Assembly: GCF_963259705.1 (NCBI RefSeq)
Contig: NC_081840.1
Span: forward strand, 1,937,956-2,001,955
DNA length: 64,000 bases
Source of the DNA: Myotis daubentonii
Lineage: Eukaryota > Chordata > Mammalia > Chiroptera > Vespertilionidae
Reading direction: 5' to 3'
Each line of letters starts with the position of its first letter. Within the stretch, counting starts at the first letter, position 1. The translations under genes and the position numbers were made by a program. This document shows, in pieces, positions 11,620-22,769 of the stretch. The notes beneath the pieces were generated by a model that saw only the letters and a list, made by a program, of their open reading frames with translations, had not been told where the DNA came from and ran no database searches.

Positions 11620-12929
11620 GCTCATTGGTGAGTAGCTGTGAGGCCCCTCTGGGGTGACCAATATGCCCAGAGGCTCACAAGTTCCTGTGTGTCAACAGCG
11701 CTGGTCTGAGCTGTTCAGCTTCATGAAGCTTCCATTGGGGTTTCTGGGGACGTCACTGAGGCCTTGAGCTGGACAGAGCACAGCCCTGGGAGAGCTGGTC
11801 ACCTGGGCCCCAGCGAACCGGGCCAGAATGTGACGGGCCCCGGTGGGTCCCCGGCAGGGAGACAGGCAGCCAGGCGCACCTCCCCAGCGAAGTGACGTGG
11901 CTGCGCTGCTGACAGGCTGGCTTTCACCGAGTGGCATCGCACAGCAAAGCCGACGATCTGTTGAAAGGAAACAAGAGTCTGTGGCCCCGTCACGGTCTTC
12001 TTCTCGGCTGGCCTGCTCACAAACAGCTTCCGTTTCCCCGTCGCCACCGGCTCGCAAACACCAGGACGGGAGCACAAGGAAAGGCTCCCGGGTCTCCGCA
12101 GCCTGTGCGCAGAAGCAGAGTCCCCGGTCCCAGAGGGAGACGGTCCCCCGTGAACAGCACCAGCAGGGCCGGGCCCCGTCTATCCACCAGTTCTCGGGGG
12201 CTGCGCGAAGCAGGGCTGGTTCCGGGCCCTGGCGGCCTCCAGCTCCCACCCACCCCCATTCCCACCGCGGAGAATCCCAGGCGGAGTTTCCTGAGCCACC
12301 GTGGCTTTGAGTGTTTATTCCCTTCCCCAATCAAAGTAAAAAGACAGCAGCAGCAGTCTCAGTTCGCATTCTTACATCTCCTGGGTTTCTGGCGGGGCCT
12401 TCGCTCCCAGGTGACAGTTAGATAATCAAGGTAGTTGGCGGCAGGTTGCCATGTTCAGGGCAGGACTCGCCCGTGGAGAGACGGATGCCCAAAGGCTCTT
12501 TTCCTGAGAAGCGTTCAGATCTGATCCGGGCCCTGCCGCATCCGTTCCCAGACACTTCATCATGCTCAGAGCCTAAGCCATGCTCGCTGCCCACTAGGGG
12601 AGACCTTGGTGCCTCTTGGTGTTTACGGAGAAGAATTTTGAAAGGCCGCCATGAACGCTGGGGACGGCCACCTGGCCAGGAACAAAAGGAGGAGCACCAT
12701 TTCAAAGGCTGCAATGCTCCAAGCTTCTCAGGGTCCCCCAAGACAGGTGCTTCTCCGTCTTCTCTTCCCACCTGTGTCTGCGACCTGGACTGTCTGGTCT
12801 CAGTGCTGCAGCCTTGTGTCCAGCCTCGCCTGTCTTCCCAGCCACAAAACACATGACCCCTAACTTGGCTTTATTTTCACGGTCTCCCTTAGTGATAGCA
12901 TGCACAGTGTTGTATCCTTAAACGAGAGT
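11620..12929. other. Gene-free stretch
   Basis: About 1.3 kb without recognised repeat or gene. Minus frames at 11692-12330 and 12418-12852 and plus frames at 11843-12425 overlap each other and carry no recognisable domain. An (AGC)4 run occurs near 12343. Confidence 0.4.
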
Positions 12930-13330
12930 TAACCCGTGTGCGTGTGTGTTTACAACAATTAACAATGCAGGCAGTGATGTAGTGATAGCCTGGTTAATTA
13001 CAAATAAAATGAGCCCTAGGTATTTTATCGGTAATGACTTGGTGCAAGCATGTTTGGTTTCAGCTCCAAGATAAAATTGGAAAGTATTGCTAAATTAATC
13101 TCTCCCTGAACATATGAGCACACATTACCTTTTTCCAAGGGTTAATATTAAATAATATTAATATTATTTACCTCTGCTAGGGAGATCTCATAAAATAGAC
13201 ACTTCCATAAAATTACTCAATATATGAAATTTGGTTGAAGTCCCTCACTCTTCCTTAGTCGCAATTATTCTTAACATTAATTGCTCTATAAGCTGACGAG
13301 TATTCTCCAGTGACAGGAAGCGATGGGAAG
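12930..13330. other. AT-rich unique stretch, candidate conserved non-coding DNA
   Basis: Clearly AT-richer than its neighbours, not recognisable as any repeat, and rich in homeodomain-type cores (TTAATTACAAATAAAATG, GCTAAATTAATC). It includes an 18-bp perfect AT palindrome at 13151-13168. This composition is typical of developmental enhancers, but conservation could not be tested. Confidence 0.3.
13151..13168. other. Perfect 18-bp AT palindrome
   Basis: AATAATATTAATATTATT equals its own reverse complement. It could form a cruciform or just reflect local AT simplicity. Confidence 0.9.
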
Positions 13331-13830
13331 GAAGCAGTCTATGACCAGAGACCGTGTCTATAACCTGGGCCTCCCCCACACACATGCAGGTAACATGCAT
13401 GTCCTCTGCCAGCGGGGGACACTCCGCCCCACGGTCACCTCAGCCACTCGTAGGGAATGAGGCTCTTGATTACAGAAAGGCACAGAGTCCCCACCTTGTC
13501 TTTCGATCAAGGTCCTCACTAAGACTTTATTTGTTCGAACACATGGGCGAGAGGCAGATTTGGCCTGTGTGAGACTCCGTTAACGTCAAGTTCAGTTCGA
13601 GGACGCAGGCTTCCTCACACTGGACTCCTCTACATGAATTAATGAACACAGAGGAAGGGGCTGGGGGTCAATGATGAGAAGGTAACAGCTCATAAAGCAT
13701 ATGGATGGGCAATTCGAGGGTGATTGCATCAGAAACCCAGCTGGGAAAATGGCCAGTGGCATTTCATTGAGTTAAGAGAACTTTCAATAGGAATAATCGG
13801 GATATACAAATCTCAGCTGTGGTTTCTTCA

Positions 13831-14625
13831 TCACAGTCATCATCATCATCATCACCATCATCAACACCATCATCATCACCATCATCATCAGCATCATCGT
13901 CACCATCATCATCACCAACATCATCACCATCATCAACACCATCATCATCACCATCATCATCACCATCATCATCAGCATCATCATCACCGTCATCATCACC
14001 GTCATCATCACCAACATCATCACCATCATCAGCATCATCTTCACCATCATCATCACCAACATCATCACCATCATCAACACCATCATCATCACCATCATCA
14101 TCAGCATCATCGTCACCATCATCGTCACCATCATCAACATCATCTTCACCATCATCATCACCATCATCATCAGCATCATTGTCACCATCATCATCACCAA
14201 CATCATCACCATCATCAGCATCATCACCATCGTCACCATCAGCATCATCTTCACCAACATCATCACCATCATCATCACCATCATCATCACCAACATCATC
14301 ACCATCATCATCACCATCATAATCATCACCATCATCAGCATCATCTTCACCATCGTCATCACCATCATCATCACCATCGTCATCACCATCGTCACCATCA
14401 TCACCATCATCATCATCACCATCGTCATCACCATCATCACCATCCTCGTCACCATCATCATCACCATCGTCACCATCATCGTCACCATCCTCGTCACCAT
14501 CATCATCACCATCATCATCACCATCGTCACCATCACCATCATCAGCATCATCGTCCCATCATCGTCACCATCATCACCATTGTCACCATCATCATTGCCA
14601 TCATTGTCAGCATTGCCAGCATCTA
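13831..14625. repeat. Long ATC/CAC trinucleotide satellite array
   Basis: About 0.8 kb composed almost entirely of CAT/CAC/CAA/CAG/CGT triplets, i.e. (ATC)n with frequent ATC-ACC interruptions. Longer units recur (for example CATCATCACCAACATCATCA). Because the period is three, several frames stay open: poly-His/Gln at 13724-14626 (+), poly-Ser/Pro at 13819-14322 (+) and Met/Val/Asp-rich at 13784-14629 (-). This is a low-complexity artefact, not a gene. Confidence 0.97.
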
Positions 14626-14639
14626 ACAAACTCTAATCT

Positions 14640-14760
14640 GTACCAGGCACTGCCACATTTCAATGTAAAACTCACAGAAAGGCTACAAGTCCATATCATC
14701 TCCTCCCCCCCCATTTTACAGGTAAAGGAGCAACGGTCCCAAAAGCCCAAGCCTATTTTT
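14640..14760 (-). repeat. MIR SINE relic, reverse
   Basis: CTGTACCAGGCACTGCCAC, then CCCCCCATTTTACAGGTAAAG and GAGCAACGGTCCC follow the reverse MIR order (GCCAGGCACTG ... CCATTTTACAGATGAGG). Confidence 0.6.
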
Positions 14761-15965
14761 GATCTTTAAAAATCCAAACTTAAAAAAAAATCCAAACATA
14801 GTTGAATATTTCAAATTGTTAGAAGCCATTAATTTTATGGTGACAGTGTAATATTTACAGCTGAGCAGCCCCGGCTATGGCTAACAAATGCAACGCATCC
14901 GGTCACACCAAGGAGCACAAAAGCAGAACTTTCAAGAAATAATTTCTCTCTTTCCAGAGTAACAAAATAATCCGTGCCCGAAAGACTTACCTCTCTGCCT
15001 TCCTCACCACAAGTATGTTAAACTACTGTTATTTTCAGAGTTTACCACTCAGAACACCTAGTCTCTGCACCTACTTTTGAACAAAGAAAAAAATGTTCTT
15101 CCATCTCTCATCAGTTTTTGTCTAAACCATGAAGGTTTAAGTATCAGCAACCTTGTTAAAGCATCATTGTCATCCAGTACATTTCCTGCGATCATTGAAC
15201 ACACGAGTCCAGAGCGTACCTCTCTGTTAGCTTCCAACCCCACCAGTCTTCGCGGCCCGCTTCGGAGCAGGTAGTATGTTAAAAGGGCAAGTCTGCTGCT
15301 GGCTCGAACAGAATGGAAAAGGGAAACCAAAGTGTCATCAGTCACAATGAAAATGCGATTGTGCTTCCTCCACTCCCCGGGCCAGTTGTTGCCACTGCAG
15401 ACGAGGATGGCATCCTGCCTGCGTGTGTGAGAGAGAGTGCGGGAGTGAATGGAATGGCCGGAGACGTTACGAAAGCGGGGAGCGACGCCTGTGAGAGCAT
15501 GGAAAGCAGCAGGCAGCGACGGGGCTCTCGGGATGCCTTTGGGTTCAGACTCCTCCAGGGAAGACGGGGCAAAAAAAGGAAACACAAAGGCAGCAGAATC
15601 CGCCCCACAGAGTTAAAATCTGGATCAGCCAAGCTTCTCCTGCGAGGCAGCACGGAATGTATGTTTACCTGTTATTTTAGGTATGACCATAGGACAGTGA
15701 CTAATAGGCAAATGTTACACTCCGCACTGGGGTTAAGTATGATGGAATGACCGATCAAGAAAATGCAAACTTTTTTGTAGCAACTTGGAAAAACGCTGCC
15801 TTGAGAAGCTGCCACAGTTTTGCCCTTCTCCCCCCGACATAAGAGAAATGAATTCCTGTGTGTCACAGATCCAATCACAGTCTGAACCCAGGACTCGCTT
15901 CGGTGCAGCGTTACTGAGAAGCACACACAGTCAGGACCAACCCGAGGAGTTTAAGGCAACTAGAG

Positions 15966-15966
<1 letters not shown>
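14761..15966. other. Gene-free stretch
   Basis: About 1.2 kb with A-rich runs near 14780 and no recognised repeat. A 175-codon minus frame (15058-15585) has mixed composition and no low-complexity explanation, but matches no protein I recognise and lacks obvious splice or promoter context. Confidence 0.4.

Positions 15967-15998
<32 letters not shown>
15967..15998. repeat. (TG)n microsatellite
   Basis: About 16 uninterrupted TG units followed by a T-rich tract. Confidence 0.97.
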
Positions 15999-16000
<2 letters not shown>

Positions 16001-16199
16001 GTTTTTTTCTTTTTCTGGAGATAAATTTCTGGGAGCAGTTCATGGGGCCATATAGTTTCTTCCACTAAATGGCAAACACAAAGAGCTTGCAAAAATGTAT
16101 TGAGTGATTTCTCCTTTAAGTGTGGTTGATGGTGATGGGTAGGGCAGCCCAGTGGCGACTTTCTGTTTATTGAAGCCCCACCACTAACCATGCAAACTG

Positions 16200-16330
16200 C
16201 TGGCCGCCACCTCCTGTTTATTTGTTCCTCCTATGAAACCCGAGAGGTGGTCATGTACTACCGTCCCTTACAGAGAAGAAAGCTAAGGGTCAGAGATATG
16301 AAGAACAGGCCTAAAGCCACTGCCTTCATT
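16200..16330 (-). repeat. MIR SINE relic, reverse
   Basis: CCCTTACAGAGAAGAAAGCT, AAGGGTCAGAGATATGAAG and GGCCTAAAGCCACTG follow the reverse MIR order; strongly diverged. Confidence 0.5.
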
Positions 16331-16334
16331 ATCC

Positions 16335-16790
16335 ATTGCTGTGTAATGAGTGATCACAGCCCTCAGTGCCTTTCCACAACACCCGTCAGTTGTTGAACAG
16401 TTACTGTGGGTCAGAACTATGGGTGTGGTTTAGCTGGGTCTCCTGCTTCCTGGTCGCTCACAGAGCCAGGGCTGGGGTCTCACTTGAAGGCTCAAGTGGG
16501 GAAAGATCTGCTCCTGGCTTTTTCTCACATTATTGTTGGCAGAACTGAGTTCCTTGAAGGAAACTAGAGTGAAAGCCTCACTTCCCCGCTGCCTGCTGGC
16601 CAGAGGCCACCCTCCTCTCCTGGCCACCTGGGTCTGTCCAACACCGCAACTGGCTGCATCCATGTGTGCCTGCGGAGATGGAATGGAGCTAGAAAGATGG
16701 GAACCACAGTCTTGTAAAACTTCATCCCATTAGCTTTGCTGTCTTCTGAAAGCAAGTCACAGGTCCTTCCCTGCTCAAGATGAGGGGATT
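16335..16790 (+). repeat. Old mammalian interspersed repeat, copy 1
   Basis: Contains CCATTGCTGTGTAATGAGTG, CTGTGGGTCAGAACTATGGG, TTTAGCTGGGTCTCCTGC, ACTTGAAGGCTCAAGTGGGG, TTGTTGGCAGAACTGAGTTC and GAAAGCAAGTCACAGGTCC. The same ordered blocks recur at 18733-19230, so it is a dispersed repeat, probably LTR-type, whose name I cannot give safely. Confidence 0.7.
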
Positions 16791-17589
16791 ATCCAAGGTG
16801 GATGTTCAACCCCAGGAAGCAGGGTCATGGGGGACACCTCTGAGTCTGCCCACCACACCCACCCATCCAGTTCCAGTTTCCTCACTGGCACCCAGTCTCT
16901 GGCTTTTTCTCCCTTTGCTTGCTTCTTGTCACCAGATCTTTCTTGTCCTTGGAGGCTCTGCAGCAGCCACACCTCCTTCCAAGCAGCCATCTCTGGAAAC
17001 TCCAGCCTTCCTTTCCTCTCACCCTGGGAATCCCTCTAGCACAGATAGCAGCAGACCCATCACTGTGACCTGGTTCTGTTGAAAAAAAAATTTTTTTAGG
17101 TGCAAATTGTTTGGTGGATTTCACAGCACATGTTCAAAGGGCGCATATCCCGAAACCAGGCCCCAGGCACCATGCGCACCAGGGTTCGGCAGAGCTTCTT
17201 CGGGAATGATGTTTTCAGGGAGAAGAGGAGGGGAGAGTTCTGAACCCAAAGTCCCTCCCCCAACCAAACATCCATCTTTCTCTAATCCATGTCAGATTTT
17301 ATTTGAAGACAGATTTCATGCTAAATAGATATTGGGAAGCCATTTGTCAGAGAAGAAATGTCACAGTGGTAGTTAGGTTCCCCAGATAGCCCATGACTTA
17401 TAATATTGTTTCTTTGGGAAAACATGTTTAAAAATCCAAATCTGACTCTATTCAAACAGGAGGATCCTCAGTAGTTGCCAAGGCGGGAGGCAGGAAGGGA
17501 AGGGTAATGCCTTGAGCATTTCCATCTACAGAAGAGAAAGCATTTCTTTATGTGCCTTCTAAGATCCACCAGGGATGTCCGCTCCGTTA
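16791..17589. other. No gene recognised
   Basis: About 0.8 kb of ordinary composition with no recognised repeat; short frames only. Confidence 0.4.
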
Positions 17590-17790
17590 CCATTGCACCA
17601 GCATCATTCTAGGCACTCGGCCCTCCTCACCTGGATGACCACACCAGGCTCCCACCTGGCCTTCTTGCCTCCAATCCACCCTCCATCCCGTAGGCCAGGT
17701 GAGTTCCCCTAAGTGTCAGAAACATGCCATTCCCCTCCTTAACCCCTTCAATGACACCCCCAGGACCTGGAGAGCTGCCACTCACAGATG
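17590..17790 (+). repeat. L2 LINE relic
   Basis: GAAACATGCCATTCCCCTCC, CTTAACCCCTTCAATGACAC correspond to the L2 3' region ('CATGTCACTCCCCTGCTTAAAACCCTCCAATGGC'), plus orientation. Confidence 0.5.
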
Positions 17791-18732
17791 TCTGATATCG
17801 TTTGAACAACCTTTCTACACCGCGACAGTTCCCACACACCATGGCTGAATGAAAACAGCAGCAACAGCAACATTTCCCAGGCTCTTTGCTGGTAGAATGC
17901 AGGCGTATGACCTGGGTTCTCCCCATTTGATCCCCGCTGTGAGACTCGGATGTGGGGGTGTTACATGAGGCAGTGGGTGGGCTCAATCAGAACCTCAAGA
18001 AGATGGTCTTCATCAGGCACAACAATGGAGGAATCTGACTCCTCTGGGGCAGCTTCTGGTAGCCAGTCAGGGATTGGTTGGTGCCACGGGATGGGTGTGG
18101 ACACCCGTGGCATTCTGGGTGCTCAGTATTAGTCATGGCTATCTCGTTTCTGACTGCACGGTTTCTCAACCCTGTGAGCTGACAAGTGGGTGGAATAAGA
18201 ATCCTGACCAATAGGCCTTTTATGCCCAACCCCTGACACATGTCTTCAGCCTCCCTCTTGGGACTTCCCCCCACATTCTTCATGCTATGATCTGACTGCA
18301 CATGGACAATTTGTGGAGTCCACCATAGTAAACGCTTTACTATGTCTCACATACGTGACATTCAAGTCTGTGTGAAAGGCCCCTCTTTGATCTGTATTTC
18401 CAGACTGCACACATAGACGATTATATTTTCATAGGCTGTTAACTCATCGACAGTTACCTGTAGATTATGGGCTTAGATTTTGTTCACGTTGTTCACCCTT
18501 TGCAGTGGATACCTACTGTTCTGCCTGCCCATAATGGCACTTTCTGGAAAACATTCTATTTACCTCGGTTAGAACGGGGCTGCTATCTCCTTGCTGATCC
18601 CCACCTCCTCAGCCACAGGGGTTGGCGGGGGGGGGGGGACCTGGCACAGCTGGTCCAATCAGAGATCTTCACTAGGGTTTAGAACACCAGTGCCAGAGCT
18701 GGAGATGTAGGCCTGAGGGTTTTATTATTTAT
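17791..18732. other. No gene recognised
   Basis: About 0.9 kb, AT-moderate, with a 10-base-plus G run at about 18629-18639 and no recognised repeat or coding frame. Confidence 0.4.
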
Positions 18733-19230
18733 CTATGGCATAAAACATACCACACGCCTGGTGGCTTAAAGCAGCACACACTTATGATCTCGTAGTTCCT
18801 GTGGGTCAGGAGCCGGGGCATAACGTTGCTGGATCTCATCTGAAAGCTTAATCGAGGTGCCTGCTGGTGCCCCATCTTATCTCAAGGGGTAACTAGGAGA
18901 GGACCCCCTTCCGAGTTAGTATGGGTGTTGGCAGAACTCAGGTCCCTGTAGCCCATAGGACTCCGGGTCTGCATTTGCTGGCTGCTTTGGCCTGAGGCCA
19001 CCTTCTGTTTGCATCTGGTTATCGGCTGGAGGCTGTCCTTGATTTCTTGCCACATGAGCTTCTCCAGCATGTTCTCTGGCTTCCTCCAAGCCAACGAGAG
19101 GACACATGCTAGCAAGAATGATGCCGCAGCCTTCTACAATGTAACCCCAAATGCGACACCCATCACCTTGGTCAGAAGCAAGTCACAGGTCCTTCCCACG
19201 TTCAAGGGGGAGGAGATGACACAAGGTGAT
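18733..19230 (+). repeat. Old mammalian interspersed repeat, copy 2
   Basis: GCCTGGTGGCTTAAAGCAGC, TTCCTGTGGGTCAGGAGCC, CATCTGAAAGCTTAATCGAG, TTGGCAGAACTCAGGTCCC, TTGCCACATGAGCTTCTCC and AGAAGCAAGTCACAGGTCC repeat the blocks of the 16335 copy in the same order and orientation. It is less deleted than copy 1. Confidence 0.75.
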
Positions 19231-19639
19231 GCATGTTAGGAGGCTCAGGTAGCTGAGGTTCATCTCCAACTCTGACTAGCACCCGCCTTCTGAGTCGAAG
19301 AACTAACTCTGGAATAAAGCAAACAGAATAAAGGAAGGAGATCTGAGGGGCTTGCGGGCCCACATTCCAATCATACCTTAGTCCTGGCTGTGGTCCTACA
19401 AGTTACTCCCTTGTTATTGCCCTTTTCTCACAAAACCAGTGTGCTTTGTGTCTGTGTCAACCCAAAAGATCCTAAGGTATAGACCATTACATTTTCCGTG
19501 CCTGGCACAGTCTCTGAAATAGAAGACATGGCCCTTAATAATATTTTGTTGAATCAGACTGAAAACCCTGCCACTCGCTCACGTGTTTTGGCAATTTTAA
19601 GTCACAAATCATAGGAGGCTGGGGCATAGAGACATCTTG

Positions 19640-19770
19640 TTCAACTTGTTCATTTTACACTCTGGAGAAATTGAGATGGAGAGAGAACAGGTGAGTAATC
19701 TGTCCCAGATCACACACCAGTCATATAATAATAGAACCAGACCACGATTCTAAATGCCCGCTGTGAACCT
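19640..19770 (-). repeat. MIR SINE relic, reverse
   Basis: TTCATTTTACACTCTGGAG, GTGAGTAATCTGTCCCAG, ATCACACACCAGTCATATAA and AGAACCAGACCACGATTC follow the reverse MIR order. Confidence 0.65.
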
Positions 19771-19971
19771 GGCCCTCCCAGATGAGGAGGAACCAGACCC
19801 CAGTGAGAGATTCAGAACCATGGACAGCAGCTCACGGCTGCTGGCCCCTCTATGCATTTTAGCCTTGCCTGTCCAATGGTTTCCCGAGTCCATGAATTAA
19901 GGATTAAAATGAAAACATTTGGTACACAGACTAAGAGCTTATCTGGGGAAATTATTAGTTTTAATGTAATG

Positions 19972-19973
<2 letters not shown>

Positions 19974-20012
<39 letters not shown>
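19974..20012. repeat. (GT)n microsatellite
   Basis: About 19 GT units, uninterrupted. Confidence 0.97.
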
Positions 20013-20015
<3 letters not shown>

Positions 20016-20039
20016 AATCATATCCCATATCCCTTTTAT

Positions 20040-20720
20040 GGCTATGGGTACATAATTTTTCTTAATGTTTGTCAGATAAAGAATTAGATTAGTTGCTATT
20101 TTAACAGGGTTTCAGTAATTCTTGACAATCATTTTGTTTTAGGGGGGAAAAATCTGCATTCTCGCAGTTCAACGATCTAAAAATATGCTGGAGGAAAATT
20201 ATCTTGTAGCCTCATGCAGGATGGCTGTCTTTTTTCGCTGAACAATGTTCTTTGTTTCTGCAGACGCCTGTGCACCCCTGGCTGGTTTGGCTCGCATGGT
20301 CAGAGGGTGGAAATGTTTGGCTTGCTCTTTTGACTACTTGAAGGGTGTCAGCATGCATTTTGGCATAGATGGGAATGGCCTGCCAGGGATTCTCTTTACA
20401 GTCCTTGAAAGAGTAATCCTTCCAATTTGTTCGTTGTAAAATATTGAACATAAAGGCTTTCAACTGAAAAATATTGCCTGGATTGAACGCCTCTGGTTTT
20501 CAGGCACATTCAGTGGGGAAGCGTTTTGTAAACTTCAAAGCACTGTACAGATGCTTATTACCCTGGTTAGAAATCTTTATTGTGGTGAAATTTGTTTTTA
20601 GGAGATGCAGGGGGAAGAGATACCTTTTCTATTTGACACACGCACAAAAGGGAGCTGCACAGAGGCTTTAAAAGATTGGACTTCAGTACAAGAAGCTGGA
20701 AGAAGACTGTTCTAGAACTT
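20040..20720. other. Unique AT-moderate stretch, enhancer candidate
   Basis: About 0.7 kb not explained by any repeat I recognise, with several transcription-factor-like cores including a head-to-head SOX pair at 20241-20256. TTTGTTTCTGCAG at 20252-20264 would also serve as a 3' splice site, but no exon with a credible frame follows. Confidence 0.3.
20241..20256. promoter_or_regulatory. Inverted SOX-type motif pair
   Basis: AACAATG and CTTTGTT (reverse AACAAAG) face each other with two bases between them. Facing HMG-box sites are the arrangement bound by SOXE-type dimers; spacing here is close to but not verified against the preferred spacing. Confidence 0.35.
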
Positions 20721-21587
20721 TCTCAGTGGGGTCCACATTCCAGTTAGCAGGGGTCGTGTCCATCTCGCCCAGCAGATGTCGAACTCCTGGAAGTCAAGAG
20801 CTGTGCTATCCATCTTTCTGTCAGCCCTTTCCTCCTGCCAAGTGCCAGCCTTGCAGCGGACGGCCCTCGCTTTGCAATGAACGCCTTGCTAAGCCAAGTC
20901 CCTCAGCCTGAGCAGGGATGTGTGCTGGCCCTGCTCCTGAGGCCATGATGCTGACGGTGCACGTTGGTGCTTGAGAGTGTCAGCTCCCTCTCCAATCCCA
21001 GGACGAGCCCAAACCCTGGGCAAGTTCCTCAACCTCGCTGTGCCTCGGTTTACCCAACCTCGCGTGCCTTCAGGGTGGGGGTCCCCACTGGGGCGCCTGG
21101 CCAGCCTGGGTGAGGGGCTGAGGGCCGTTTTCACTTGGGGGTGGTGAACAGGCGCACTGGGGTCTCGGCAGCCACAGCACCAACAGGTGCGCGCTGCTGA
21201 GAGGCTGACGGGAAGGAGTGCATCCGGGTCCCTGACACGGTGCCTGGGGCGCGGTCAGTGCTCCGTGCCCGCTGGTGTTCCTGTTTCGGGGAGGCTCCAG
21301 GTCCCTGGTTTTCTGCTCATCTGGTGTGTTTCAGGCTGAACATCTTTGCGTGGTTCCTTCAGTCTCACACTGTGGGTCCCTCCAGAACCCTGGGCCACCC
21401 CACAACCAACGATGGGATTCTTTTCCCCGAAAAGACGCCTGTCCGTTTCATGCATTTTGCAGGATCCTCTCCCCTAGAAAGCCGCTTTCCAATAAACACG
21501 ATTTAGAATGACACGTTTCCCCGCCTCACGGCATTCCCATGGGCCGCGCACGGCTGGGCGCGGAATCTGCCAGGGGTTCCCCTTGGG
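20721..21587. other. No gene recognised
   Basis: About 0.9 kb. A short MIR-like phrase (CTGGGCAAGTTCCTCAACC, CTGTGCCTCGGTTTACCC) lies at about 21010-21055 on the plus strand. The rest is unassigned. Confidence 0.4.
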
Positions 21588-21597
21588 CTATAAATAG
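21588..21597 (+). promoter_or_regulatory. MEF2-type site 1
   Basis: CTATAAATAG fits the MEF2 consensus CTA(A/T)4TAG exactly. It also reads as a TATA box. It is 77 bp upstream of a second site in inverted order. Confidence 0.5.
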
Positions 21598-21598
21598 C

Positions 21599-21639
21599 GT
21601 GTGCGTGTGTGCGTGTGCGTGTGCGTGTGTGTGTGTGGT
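21599..21639. repeat. GTGTGC/GT simple repeat
   Basis: Alternating GTGTGCGTGTGC units ending in pure GT, lying between the two MEF2-type sites. Confidence 0.95.
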
Positions 21640-21674
21640 GGACTCATTTCCTCTGATCCTACAGTCCATGGCTT

Positions 21675-21684
21675 CTATTTATAG
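21675..21684 (-). promoter_or_regulatory. MEF2-type site 2
   Basis: CTATTTATAG, the reverse complement of site 1, again a perfect CTA(A/T)4TAG. With its flank it forms an inverted repeat GGCTATAAATAG / CTATTTATAGCC with site 1. Confidence 0.5.
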
Positions 21685-21737
21685 CCGCAATGCTGCTCAC
21701 TACTGCTGAGGGATTTTAAAGCGAAGCTTCAGGAAAT

Positions 21738-21743
21738 CAGCTG
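21738..21743. promoter_or_regulatory. E-box CAGCTG
   Basis: CAGCTG in the context ATCAGCTGTGC, 54 bp after the second MEF2-type site. CAGCTG is the myogenic bHLH E-box core. On its own the hexamer is common. Confidence 0.3.
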
Positions 21744-22309
21744 TGCTTGGCCAGCTCTCTGAGGATGGAGGCAGCAGAAGGGTCTTCGCATGAACTCTGC
21801 GGGCTCCCGGTCGCCCCAGGTCCAGGCGCCCTCAGGCCGCGTGCCTTCAACATGCGTTACATTTGCCCTAGGGAAGAAGTTCATGAATTCATTCACCAGC
21901 TGCTGGCTGTGCTTTCAGGGAATGAGCAGAACATTCCTGGCATCGCAGCCCAGCGGGGAGAGGCCCGGGAATCCATGATGAGACTGACGACACCATAGCA
22001 CAGGTGTGAGCACAGGCCTGGGGAGCCGGGAGAAGGGACGCTTAGTACTGCGAGGGCAGCGGGAGAGCACGGGATCGGCTCAGGGCTGAGCATGTGGCGT
22101 TTGTTGGTGTTGAAAGAGTTCTTTCCGGTCATGAACTAGACAGCACGTGGCCTGAGAGAGCCGGGCGATTCTGGAGCCTCAAGGAAGAATCGTCCTGGAA
22201 GGATGCAGACTCCGAGCAAGTGGGACCTGGAGATCCGAGGACCAGAGGGTCCCGGCTGTGTCCTCGGAGCTGCTGGGCTTGCCAGCCACACAAGCCACTG
22301 CATTTCTGT

Positions 22310-22747
22310 AATGGTGAGTTTGATGTGTCAACCTGACTGGGTCCCGGATGCCGGCTTAGACACGGTTTCTGCCGTGTCTGTGAGGGCGTTTCCGGGATGG
22401 AACAGTATTTGACTTGGTGGACCGAGCAAAGCAGTGGCCCTCCTCAAGGTGGGTAGGCGCCACCCAGTCCACTGGGGACCTGAGGAGAACACCGAGGCCG
22501 GGAAGGGATCGTTTGCTCTTTCTGCCCGACGGCCCGGAGCCGGGACATTGATCTTCAAGGCGTCGTCTCCTGCCTGGACCGGGACTCAGCCTGGAGCTCA
22601 CGCCCTGGCTCTCCTGGTCTCCAGCTTGTCAGCTGCAGATCTTGGCTTTCTCAGCGTCCATAACCACGTGAGCCAATCCCTTATGGTAAACCTCCCTAAA
22701 TAAGTCTCCAGCTTGTTCTGTTTCTCTAGAAAGCCCAGACTAATACA
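22310..22747 (+). repeat. Old TG...CA repeat, full-length copy
   Basis: Starts AATGGTGAGTTTGATGTGTC and AACCTGACTGGG, continues GTCTGTGAGGGCGTTTCC, CTCCAGCTTGTCAGCTGCAG, ATCTTGGCTTTCTCAGCGTC, ACGTGAGCCAATCCCTTATG and ends GCCCAGACTAATACA. Ends are LTR-like, and a poly-A-type AATAAGTCTC sits near the right end. An inverted copy begins at 63531. Family name not assigned. Confidence 0.65.
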
Positions 22748-22769
22748 ATTTTATTATTAAAAATAGTTT

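Noticed and set aside
13831..14625. CRISPR-like array.
   Set aside because: Continuous triplet repeat without spacers, in a mammalian genome.
13724..14629. 300-codon poly-His/Gln frame and 281-codon Met/Val/Asp frame.
   Set aside because: Products of the ATC trinucleotide array; opposite strands are both open and composition is pure low complexity.
20252..20420. Possible exon after TTTGTTTCTGCAG.
   Set aside because: A good acceptor-like signal but no open frame with a matching donor or recognisable protein could be defined.
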